In this document: positions 35,471 through 47,400 of the stretch, in pieces | How the letters are laid out: each line of letters starts with the position of its first letter | How positions within the stretch are numbered: the first letter of the stretch is position 1 | Origin: Gonatopus flavifemur | Lineage: Eukaryota; Arthropoda; Insecta; Hymenoptera; Dryinidae | Length of the DNA: 64,000 nt | NCBI GenBank assembly: GCA_018340375.1 | Contig: JAFFJZ010000104.1 | Span: forward strand, 62,001-126,000 | Reading direction: 5' to 3' | The notes under the pieces: model-generated | What the model was told of the DNA's origin: nothing | Databases searched by the model: none | The model's input: the letters and a program-made list of their open reading frames with translations, nothing else | Program-made: the position numbers and the translations under genes

Positions 35471-38400
35471 ATGGGGACTTCGAGTGATCAAGATAAGCGA
35501 TGGAAAGAATGATGGGCCCGTATCAGATATAATGATGACGGAGTAGAACAAAATATACAAGTGAATAAGATAAAACATCTGAAACCTACTACAATCACTG
35601 ATTTCGATCCGGATAAATTATACAAAGTCAAGACATCTCAATGGAGTGAAGAGAATGTAGATGAATACTATTACGCATATGTTTTGAGAATAGCTGGTGA
35701 GTGCAAAACATGAAACTTGTTACTGGAATTATGATATACATTATTCAACCAAACTGTTTTATGATTATTCATAAACGAATTCTTGAATCTCATGCATTAT
35801 AATCGAATTGCAGTAGTGTAAGAATGATTTTTGGTGCAGTAATGCCAGACCCACATAGCACTGAAAGTTCTCTAAATGTTGTCAAAACCTTTAGAGAACT
35901 TTAAACGTTCTCAAAACTTTCATGCTATGTGGGGAATTGACACGAAACCGTTGCTACACAACAACGCAACGCTACGTACGTGTTCACATGTGATGCGTGC
36001 GTGTCTTCACACGTATGTAATATTGCGCTTGTGTGAGTGAGGGCTTCCCTAGCGAAAATAATTTCTCTGAATTTCTCTTACTTATTGGACTTGTTTTTTG
36101 CTGAATTTCTCTATATTTTTCCACATTGTCTCTGGAATTCAATGAAAATCTCAGAAATACTTCGAATCCTCTTGAATAACTATGAAAATTTTTCCATATT
36201 TTTCAAAGATTTTCAGAGTTATTCAAAGCTTGTGCACAGTTATTCACAGAAACCCAAAGCTTTTCAACGGAATTCATCAATTATCATGGAAAATATGAAG
36301 AACTGCAGGAAAAAAACATGTCCAATAAGCAAGAGAAATTGAGAAAAAATCAATGATATTCGGAATAATTCAGACATATTCAGAGAGAAATTTTCACTAG
36401 GGTTCGTGTCAAGTATGGCCTCACTGTTTTGGTGCCTAGCTAAGATGTGGTTAGTGGATTTATGAGCACAATGGATTTTATTTGTCGATAATAACCTATT
36501 CTCTGTTTTCAGTTGGTTGATTAATTTAATGTTTTTTGTAGAATCTGTAGAAGCCCTCGCACAGTCCTTACAGAAAAAGAGGCCTCGAAAAGTGAAAAAG
36601 AACTTTAATGTTCTTCCAGGACCAGCTGATTCGACAGAAAATGAGAATATCGATTTTTCTCAAAGCCAAAAACAAAAAGTAATGTTGGTAATTGGATATT
36701 AAGTTTGCAATTCAAAGTTTGACGCACTGTTTTTTCAAGATTTGGTAATCTCCCAGAGGGAAAAGTTTTGTAGAATTCTTGTTACAATTTGTTTTTACCC
36801 AAATTCTATGAGATTCATGTAACATACAACATGATTGAGGAAGAATGGTTGTGTAGAACCAAATCCTGACAAGAATTCTATATAACTTGTTCACTTGGGT
36901 TTGTTCCTTTTTTGAATTGAAATTATTCTGAATTAATTCATCAAAACAATATCGAATGAACTTTCTATTGAATTCGTTAGATTATTAATAATTTGGCATG
37001 AGATGAATCACCTCTATAGAGACTACATATTAGGCCGGAGACTCATGCTAGCGACTGTCGTGCGCGATTTCATTGAAAGAAAGAAGAGATCCGAGTGGAA
37101 AGTATCTTCCCTCTGCTTTCTTCTAACAGTGTCACGCGCGACAGTCGCTAGCATGAGTCTCCGGCCTTAGGATATAGATTCACATTTATCATAACGATCA
37201 ATTAGATCACCTCCATGTGAAGAAAATTAATTAATTGAAGAAATGTAGCGTCTCGAAATAATCATGCAAAATTTTATTATTTGATTTTGCTGAATTTGAT
37301 ATTACGCACATTCATGTGTACAAAATGTCTCAGATCAAAATATCAACCTATTACCAGCGTGTTCCTGACAGAAAACTGAAAAACTGTTTGATATAACGTT
37401 TTTCGATCGATAGCTCTATTTTTGAGTTACAAACAAAATAGGTTGACCATTCAGGTGGGAGAGATATTCCCAGATAACACACGAAGAATTCTTTTTTCCA
37501 AAGCAAGAATAGAATTCTTCAAGAACTCTTTACGAACTAATGAATTCATATAGAGCTCTGGAAGAATTCAATGTTTGGGACATTAACGAGTTCTTTGAGA
37601 GTACTGAAATAATACTTTCATTGAACTAGTTCGTAAAGAGTTCTTGAAGAATTCTATTCTTGCTTTGGAAAAAGAATTCTTCGTGTGTTCTCTGGGATTG
37701 GCTATTCCATTGAATCAAGAGTATTCTTTTATAGCATTCATTCGATTGGCTGAAGTCAACTCTGAAACTAAGCTTCAAAGAATAAAACAACGATAAATGG
37801 AAAATTTCAGTTTTCTGTCAGAAATACGCTAGTCAAATAAGGCTGATACCTTGTTCTGAAACACCCTGTACACATGATTTGTTGTTATTTCTGCAAAATT
37901 GAGTACATTTTAAGATTGACGAAATAAATACGTGAAATTGTATATGTATATGGATGATACAATTAATAAAAACGAGTAGAAACAATTAATAGTTGTAGAC
38001 AGTGTTTACATATGTGCATCTTGAAACCTAGTTCGTTTTGCAGGAATAACAATAAGCAATACTTGATGTAAGTAGTATATCAATAAACCTGCATTTCTAT
38101 TTCAAAAATGCGGCCACTGATTGAATTATCAATTCTGTACAAAATTAAACTGTTTTTTTTCAACATTCCAATCATTTTCAAGAAATTAAATCAAGGTTTC
38201 AGATATTAATTGAAATAATTGAAACTTTTATATCTGAAATAATCAATCTAATTATATTACATTATATACTACGTTATAATTGTAATTCAGACAATAATAT
38301 ATATTATGTTAAATAGAAACATGATGCTGACAAAAAGCAGAAAAAGGCTAGTGATAATTGGGCTAATTATCTAATGAGTCGATTGCCTAGAAATGAGAAT

Positions 38401-41400
38401 ACCAACGTGCACACTGGAACATCATCAAAACCCAGCAACGTCAATGACAGTGTACATTTGCATATCAATACATCTGCGAAAGATCAATTTGTAGAAAATC
38501 CGGACCTTTCACTGAATACAGATGCATCAGAAGCAGAAGGAACTCGTCAGAAACCAGGACTATTATTTGATCATTCAAATAACATCAATAAAAGAAATCC
38601 ATTTGAAGAAAATGTAATTCACTCTCTCAAAATTATCAATCAACAGATGTCTGCAATTGGTAAATATGGTTTTGCTCCTTCTATGAGAATTGATATGAAT
38701 AGTGTAAAAGCATTGAAGATAGTATACCATAATCTATAATGCTCATAATACATAATTCACCTCATTAGTTGAAAACTAGGTGTTTTCAGTGATTTTTCTA
38801 TAAGCTGCCAGTTTTGAAGCAATCAGAAACATTATGGATCATGGTATACTACCGCATTGAATATTGATGAGTAAGTTTTAATGCAAAGAAATTTACAAAT
38901 AAATTGATTCAAAATTGTCAAAATTTTGATTCTGTGTCAATCCACACAGCACAAAGATTCAAAAAGAATCCTGAAGAATTTATAATGAATTCTTCGCATC
39001 TGAACTGAACTCTTTCTGAATTGGCATGTTGTACGGAAAATGGTACTGAAAATCAAATGGAATTTTTATCTAAGGAGTCGTTCACACATTACGTCACATT
39101 TTTCCTGTATCTCACTCTTCATGTCTGAAGTTTGTGCACAACCCATACAGCACACTAGTTCAGAAAGAGTTCGCAAAGAATTCAATTGGAGCCGAGAGAA
39201 TTCAATATGAATTCTTAAGAATTCTTTTCGAACTGCTGTGCTGCGTGGGAAAGAACAAAACAAATACAGGCGTGACGTAATATATGGACGATCCCTAATG
39301 TATATAAAATAAATTTGAAATGATGATCATATATATTTTTACAGTCGGTTCAAATAAACCCAATAGTGCTCTTGTGAATGCTCTTAAAGGTGACGAAAGG
39401 AGCAACAAAAATCCTTTACATAAGCTGGAAATAATCAATGATGAGGTGTGTGATAATTCAATTAAACAGAGTATGAGCATTCGTATATCTTATATGTTCT
39501 ATGTAGTACAATGGAGTGATGAAAACATGTGACTATTTTGATACATCACACTTCAGTCGATTCAGTCTAGGGAATGAATTCTATGTGTCTAACACTGAGA
39601 TATATAGAATGAATGTGACATCGCCTGTAATTTTGCCAAAATGTTGGTCCCAATGTGGAGGATTAGAATATGCCAACAGCGTCGACTACATAGTGCACCT
39701 GGTACTAATTTTTTTGCACGGAAACTGTCAATATTGTGTATTCTACAAGCAATATACATTTATAGATAGCCGCCGTACAAAATAATTAGTAATAGGTGCA
39801 GTATGTAGTCGGCACTGTTGGCATATTGTATTATCCTCCACACTGAGACCAGAGACCAGCATTTCTGGTCGATATCCATTTTATATACAGGGTGTCCCAG
39901 AAAACATTACCGGGATTTTACAGGTGAATTCTGCAGCCGAAATGCCATAATTTCCCGTTTGAAAAAATTTTTGTTGAGGCTTCGTTCTCGAGATATGAGC
40001 ATTCTTAGATTTGTTTTGAAATCTAAATCATTCGGAAGCATTGTGTGCTACATACAACAGCTTGGCACCATTTGCTAAGTTGGAAAACGGTGGATCTGTG
40101 GAGAAAAATCCACCTATTTCATCATTGGAAGTTCCGGAGCTATAGCGATTTAAAGTTGCTGAATTCTGATTGGCTGAAAGCCAAAAAATTTCAAATTGCT
40201 ATCGCTCTGGATCTATCCGTGATAAATTAGTTTGATTCCTTCCACAGATCCGCCGTTTTCCAACTTAGCGAATGGTGCAAAGCTCCAGCATGTAGCACAC
40301 AATGCCTTTTAATGATTTAGATTTGCAAAAAAATCTAAAAATGCTCATATCTCGAGAACGAAGCCTCAAAAAAGATTTTTTCAAACGGAAAATTATCGCA
40401 TTTCGGCTGCAGAATTCACCTGTAAAATCCCGGTAATGTTTTATGGGACACCCTGTATATCGGTGATATTTGAAAAATGCAACTATTCTTGTAATAATGT
40501 TGGCGTCATAAATGTGAAATACTTCCCTGGTGGAAGTGGATGTCAGATTCTGAGATATTGTTCCAAACATCGATCAGATTATGACATATGGCATATTATT
40601 GTCAGAATATGTCAAATTCTGACAAAATGGATCAATTTTTGGAGCAATATGTCATATCATGTCACAATATGTCACAGTCTGATATCCACTTCCCAGTGAA
40701 CACAGTTACGTAAATGTTACATAAAAACTACATAACGTCAAGGAACTGGTTACGTAACTTGGAAGTCACATGTGAGTCACATGTGACTCACAATTTCCTA
40801 CTCATTTACGTAACCATGTGAGGAACAATGTTACATTACAGTTACGTACATAAAGAAGTAGGATCTTTCCGTAACCAATATATAACTGCAATGTAATGCT
40901 GATGGCAAAACGCTATATTGGAAAACAAAATTTTTATTATATGAAAATCCAATTTCCCTATGCTCTCAGCAATAACACTGAACGTAACATTGACGTAACT
41001 TTTACGTACCCAAGTACTCTGTTGATTTTACACTTTTATTTTGGTCACTCAAATACGTAACTGATACATAACATCAACGTTGAAAGTCATGTTTTTTTCA
41101 GGGGACTTGCATATGTAAATAGGACATAACATAGAAATAACAAATTGTGACCTACAATATGAGCTTAAATTTTTATGTAATTATTACATCACATGTACGT
41201 AACAGAGTTATGTAACTTGTGATTTCTGTGTTATGTAACATTTACATTATATATACGTAACAGAGTTACGTAACTTGTGATTTCTGTGTTCGGTAAAATT
41301 TACATCACATATACGTAACAGAGTTATGTAACTTGTGATTTCTGTGTTATGTAACATTTACATACCGTGTTCACTGAGTTCCATGTGAAAATTGATTGAA

Positions 41401-44400
41401 GTGTTAAAATTCATGCAGTAGGTGTATTCAGTTTGTGAATATTGTGAATGAAATACTACCGAGACAATAAACATTCTTTACAGGCTCACTCCATTTTAGA
41501 ATTTAGTATACATATATAGAGCGATATTTTGAAAATAATGTTCTGTGATTCTTGAAATATATCGAAACATTTAACTAGTTCCACGCCACTCTTATCCATT
41601 TATATTTATTCACTATAGTTCATTGGTTTTGCAGGTAAATTTGGGGTGCAATTTCAAATGCCACATTGCTGCTTGGAATACAATGAATACAACCGATTCG
41701 ATCACTGAGTGGTATACTAACATTTTAAAAGGCGTATTTAAAGATAAAGCCAAGTTTTACAGATGTGCACCAAGAAGCCCAGGGTTGCTCAAATTTCCCC
41801 CAACATTTCTACAAATCAGTAAAGGTATCGTATGGTCATTTGGTACAGGATGCCAGTGTGGGAATTGGCTTCCCAGACAGCAAAAATGATCTGTTCGAAT
41901 TCTTGAAGACTTCTGAAACAGTCCTCAACAGTCCCTGTTATGACAGTGAAAATGAATTCAATATGAATTCAAATTGAATATATGTTGAATGCCTGAAGAA
42001 TTCTTCATGAACTCATAATATGAATTCTTTCTGAACCTTAAGCTGTTCATTAAGAATTCAATTTGAATTCGAACCATTCATAATGAATTCATATTCACTG
42101 TCATAATGGGAGCTCTTTGAAGGGACTCTTTTGCTGTCAGGGTTCAATGCCTATATTTTCTAACTTCATGAGTATATTAGGGTGCACATTTTTTTGTCTC
42201 CAAACCGAAAATCTCCAAGGCCAAAATGTTTCTTTCAACCAGAGGAACAACTTTGGTTTTGTGTTTGTCTGTCTGTGTCTGTGTCTGTGTCTGTGTCTGT
42301 GTCTGTGTCTGTGTCTGTGTCTGTGTCTGTGTCTGTGTCTGTGTCTGTGTCTGTGTGTGTGTTAAATTTGGTTATTTTCGCTCTTATACGGATATCTCCA
42401 CTTCTTATTATCCAATCTTCATGAAATTTAGCCTTGTTTCATTTTCGTCCTGACTCGTTGGAAGGAACAGGATTTGTAAGGACGTGCGTGATCGGTAATT
42501 TTGATATTTGCTCTCTGAATCCCAATCAGTGAAAACTCTGCCAACTGATAGGCACAAAGCTTGCTCGTTTCTGTTCAAGTAGTATCCGAATGTATTATAT
42601 ATATATACATTTTGATTATTGATTACAATTTTTAGGTAAAAATATGCTCGAATGCTACTTGCACAGAAACGAGGAAGCTTTGTGCCTATCAGTTGGCAGA
42701 GTTTTTTACATAATTTTCAGAAGAGGTTTAGAGGTTCCGCACGGCGTTTTAAACGCAGGGCTTGAAAAACGTTTAAAACGCCGTGCGGAACCTATAAATC
42801 TCTTCTGAAAATTATGTAAAAAATATTGTAATACTCCTTCCTGATGTGGAACAAAATCATATTGTTGCCCATACAGAAAACTTTTTTTGTTGAGAGCCAA
42901 AATGAAAACACACTTTTTATATATAACTTGTGAATCACCCTAGAGTATATAGAAGTGATATTGCAGCATAGCCACTGGACAAAATGTTGTGAAACAGTAC
43001 TAACCCAAACAGAAAAAATTACTCGTTTGAATTCTTGAAGACTTCTTATGAGCTCTTGAAACAGTCCCCATTATGTCAGTAAATATGAATTCAATATGCA
43101 TTCAAAATGGACACATGTTGTATGCCTGGAAAATTCTTTATGAATCCGCAATATGAATTCTTTCTGAACTCTGAACTGTTTATTAAGAATTCAATTTGAA
43201 TTCAAACAGTTCATAATAAATTCATGTTTCCTGACATAACGGGAGCTCTTTGCAGGGACTCTTTTGCTGTATGGGGAAAAATCTCAGACTGCTAATGTTT
43301 TATCATTGTAACGTTCCCGAGGAAAAATGAATTAGATCTAATGTGATCTATATAGATGTGATGTGATCTATATAGATCTCTTGAGATATAAGTAGATCTC
43401 TTTAGATATATCGTCGGTACTATGACAGAACCTCGTATCTCGATTTTTGACGGGTTCGAGGTTCCATCGGAATAATGATCAATACACGCTAATACACATA
43501 TTAACAAAACTCTTATCAACCAGTACACATTTGGTTGTTGTTACTCAAACATAGTTAATAACATATAGCTTGAATAAATATGTATTTAGCGTGTACTGAT
43601 GATTTTTCCGATGGAACCTCAGAACTGTCAAAAATCGTGATACGAGGTTCTGTCATAGTACCGACCAGGCCCCTCCGACTCACACATTTTTCAATGCTTC
43701 TCGTTTTCACATAGTGTCCATCAAAATCCAGGTGACGATGCGATCTAGTGGTCCGAAACAACTGATAAACATAACCAAAAATTCTTATTCCGCGAATAGT
43801 CAAGACAAGCTGGTGTTGTGATTTTTGTCAATTTATACATGAATTTGCCAATAAACTTATTTTCATTCATTTCGCGAATTATTTGATTACGTACAACTTG
43901 AATTAGATTCAAGTGTCGGCCAACTGTTGTGTGGAGCCATCTACAACTTTTTGGACATTATGTGAAAACGTAGAAGCTTGAGTCGGAGGGGCCTGGTACC
44001 GACGATATATAAGTATGTATCAGGCCCCTCCGACTCAAGCTTCTACGTTTTCACATAATGTCCAAAAAGTTGTAGATGGCTCCACACAACAGTTGGCCGA
44101 CACTTGAATCTAATTCAAGTTGTACGTAATCAAATAATTCGCGAAATGAATGAAAATAAGTTTATTGGCAAATTCATGTATAAATTGACAAAAATCACAA
44201 CACCAGCTTGTCTTGACTATTCGCGGAATAAGAATTTTTGGTTATGTTTATCAGTTGTTTCGGACCACTAGATCGCATCGTCACCTGGATTTTGATGGAC
44301 ACTATGTGAAAACGAGAAGCATTGAAAAATGTGTGAGTCGGAGGGGCCTGGTATGTATGTATGTCTTCAAATCTAAATCTCGGAAAAATACGATTTAGGA

Positions 44401-47400
44401 AGGTCCGAAGAGATCTACTTAGATCTTGAGAAATCTTGTTGAACCATATTTCTTGAAATAGAAGCGGATTTCTTTGAATCTCCGTAGATCTTATTTTTCC
44501 AAAATTTAGATCTGAAGACCTACATACATATATCTAAAGAGATATACTTATATCTAATGAGATCTGTATACATCTCATTAGATGTAATTGATTTTTTTCT
44601 CGGTTTTCGAATGAAATGTTTCAAACTAACATTTTTGAAATTTTGTGTATAAATGTTCCATGTTTCAGAAACGTTGAAGAGATGTTATTTTGAAAAATTT
44701 TATCCGAAACGTTCCAATGGTAGAACATTACCCGCATCTGGGAAGTTCCCTAAACGTTCCGCTGCATTTTGGTCCGTGGGTAAGGTCTCAAGTAACACAA
44801 GAGATTGGGAGTGCTAATGATGTATTTGGAACATCCTATGAACATTTTGAAAACGTCCAAATGAGACTTTTTCGGATAATTTTTTGCTATGCACCTTTTC
44901 ATAGAATATTTCAACGAATTTATCCACAGCAGTCTCATTTTCACATCGCTGTCATACTCTCAGAATAATCATGGCATATTTGAAAAGTTCTCTTGGTACT
45001 TGAAATTGCTTCAATTTGAAGAGAATTTTATGCCTGCGATATTATTACTCATGATTTTGTCAAATACAGGCATTGCGGCATTTTATCCAATCTGGGATCT
45101 TGCACCGAATCATCTTATATAAAAAAAAAGTATATAAACATTGTAATTTTACATCCCACATAATACGAAAACCTTTGATGATTGTGTAACTATCACAACG
45201 GAGGCTTGAAGAATCCTACAATGAATTTATAAGGAATTGTTTATAAATACATCGGGACTAGGATGCTGTGTGGGAAGATATGCCCTATAATGTTCGGGAA
45301 ACTTTTCCCAAGTATTTTGAAAGTTCCGCGAATCTTTCAGAAATGAATGAATTTTTTTTAGAATTTCAAACGTTTCGAACTGTTCCTAACAGTAATCATC
45401 AACACAGATGTAATACGAGATTATAACCTGAATCAGATGTAATTCAACATTGTACATAGTTATTTATATTCATTATGGTGCGACCTTTCAATAAGAATGC
45501 TCATTCTCTTTTTCTAACGTAAGGCCAACACCTTCTGATTGACGAAGAGGGTGAGCGTTCTTGTTGGGAGATCGGACTATATGTCCTTCATATGGACATT
45601 GATTATTGGATACCCATAATAGCACTCTCGCTCTAAAAGAATTCGGAAAGATTTCTCAAGAGCGCTTGATAAATATTTTCGAATGTTTTGGGAGTTCTGG
45701 TGCTATTTGGCTATGTTTTAATTTTTCAACAATTCCTCCTGTTAACGGGATACCAGCGACCCCTGACGATGCAACCAGGTGCAAAATTTTTTCTGACAAA
45801 ATATTCGAAAATAAAGCAATAAAATCAAAATATCGCTTGCAACAGACCTTCTTTAGTCAATAAAGATGGTTTGTGCTAAGCGATATTTTGATTTTATTGC
45901 TTTATTTTCGTATATTTTGTCAGAATAATTATGTTTGTATCCTTTTCTAACCAATGGCCATAGTTGCATCTTCAGAGGTCGCTGCCCAGACAGCAAAAAT
46001 GATCTGTTTGAATTCTTGAAGACTTCTCAAAGAATTCGTGAACAGTCCCCGTTATGTCAGTGAAAATGAATTCAATATGAATTCAATGAATTCAAAAAGA
46101 ATACATATTGAATGCCTGGAGAATTCTTCATGAACTCGCAATATGAATTCTTTCTGAACGGTAAGTTGTTCATCAGGAATTCAATTTGAACTCAAACTAT
46201 TCATAATGAATTCATGTTTACTGACATAACGGGAGCTCTTCGCGGGACTCTTTTGCTGTAACGGGTGGTATCCCGTTAATGATTGGGCAAGATACAGCAG
46301 AATAAGGTATATTAGAATTTGTTTGAAAAAATCGTTTCAATTCGATTGAGTTTTATTCTTGAATCAATGTGTAAGAGTACTGAATATTCTGAGGAAGATT
46401 ACATAAGTCAGAAGTTTGACAAGCTAAATTGCATACATTTGAAATAGATTTGAAACATGCCCACACAGCACAACCATCTCCTAAAGGAACCCCCGTTTTG
46501 TTACTTCCAAAGAATTAATTCAGCTGTTCAGGATTCTTTAAGAACTCTTTTACAACACCAGAGATTCATTTTCAAGTGTCATAATGGTAACTCTTGAAGA
46601 ATCTCACGATTAATTCATAAAAAATTCTTTATGAGTACATTGTAACGAGCGTGCTCTTCGAGCATATGTAATACATTTTGAGATTATTTAGGTGCAATGA
46701 AAAATATCGTTAAACTTGATATTGGAATGTTTTTTGAATATCCATTATAGTTTTCGTATTTCGTGGATATTTCTGTTATCATTGATACAAATTTGCTGCA
46801 CGGAAAAAAGAGAATGAAGAAATTTATCTTGTAGGATGACAATGCATCGCTTTGAGTCTTTGAATGGAAATTTGTACAATATAGTTTGTCAAATTATTCA
46901 CATGATAAGAGAAAAATCTATTATTGTCTTATAATGTGAATTGTTTGAAGAAATATATTATAAAAATTTCAATTCAAAGACTCAAAGCGATGCGTTGTCA
47001 TCCTACAAGGTAAATTTCTCCATTCTTTTTTTTATGTGTGGCACATATTTATAGTTTTAAAAGTTTCATTAGGATGTAATGTAATGGTTTCATACAACGG
47101 TATCAATATTTGAGACTTTCTGTACGTTCTTAATCATCTTCCAGTTCACTTCGAGAACTTCTTAAAGAGGCTCGGCTATAAAGAAATGGCAATCCAATAT
47201 GCGTTGAAACGATTACCAAGTGCTCTGTCGGAGCATACAACATGAATGGAAAAAGAGGGAATAAAATGAAGAAGCATCCATATAAATCAAACAAGAAAGA
47301 ACAATCTCCTCAGTCAGGCCACAGCGACAAAATGTAATGCTTGAATTGAATTGAGTAATTCTTGCAATAGACTCAATCACAAAGACAGTCACTCCAAATA

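Larger units (their letters stand above)
43317..44603. mobile_element. Outer fold-back element hosting three nested insertions
   Basis: The left arm CCGAGGAAAAATGAATTA with AGATCTAATG, and on the far right the complement of TAGATGTAATTGATTTTTTTCTCGG, pair over about 90 bp. Inside are a second fold-back (43412-43665, arms GTCGGTACTATGACAGAACC) and two hAT-type MITEs. The segment 44360-44520 is itself an inverted repeat (GTCTTCAAATCTAAAT). Confidence 0.72.

Noticed and set aside
42117..42453. Three overlapping frames with Cys-Leu, Ser-Val or Cys-Val runs
   Set aside because: Produced by the (TGTCTG)n microsatellite in all three phases.
43555..44398. Two identical 'proteins' (MTIRGIRIFGYVYQ...) on opposite strands
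   Set aside because: They are the same 330-bp hAT-type MITE inserted twice in opposite orientation. There is no conserved domain.
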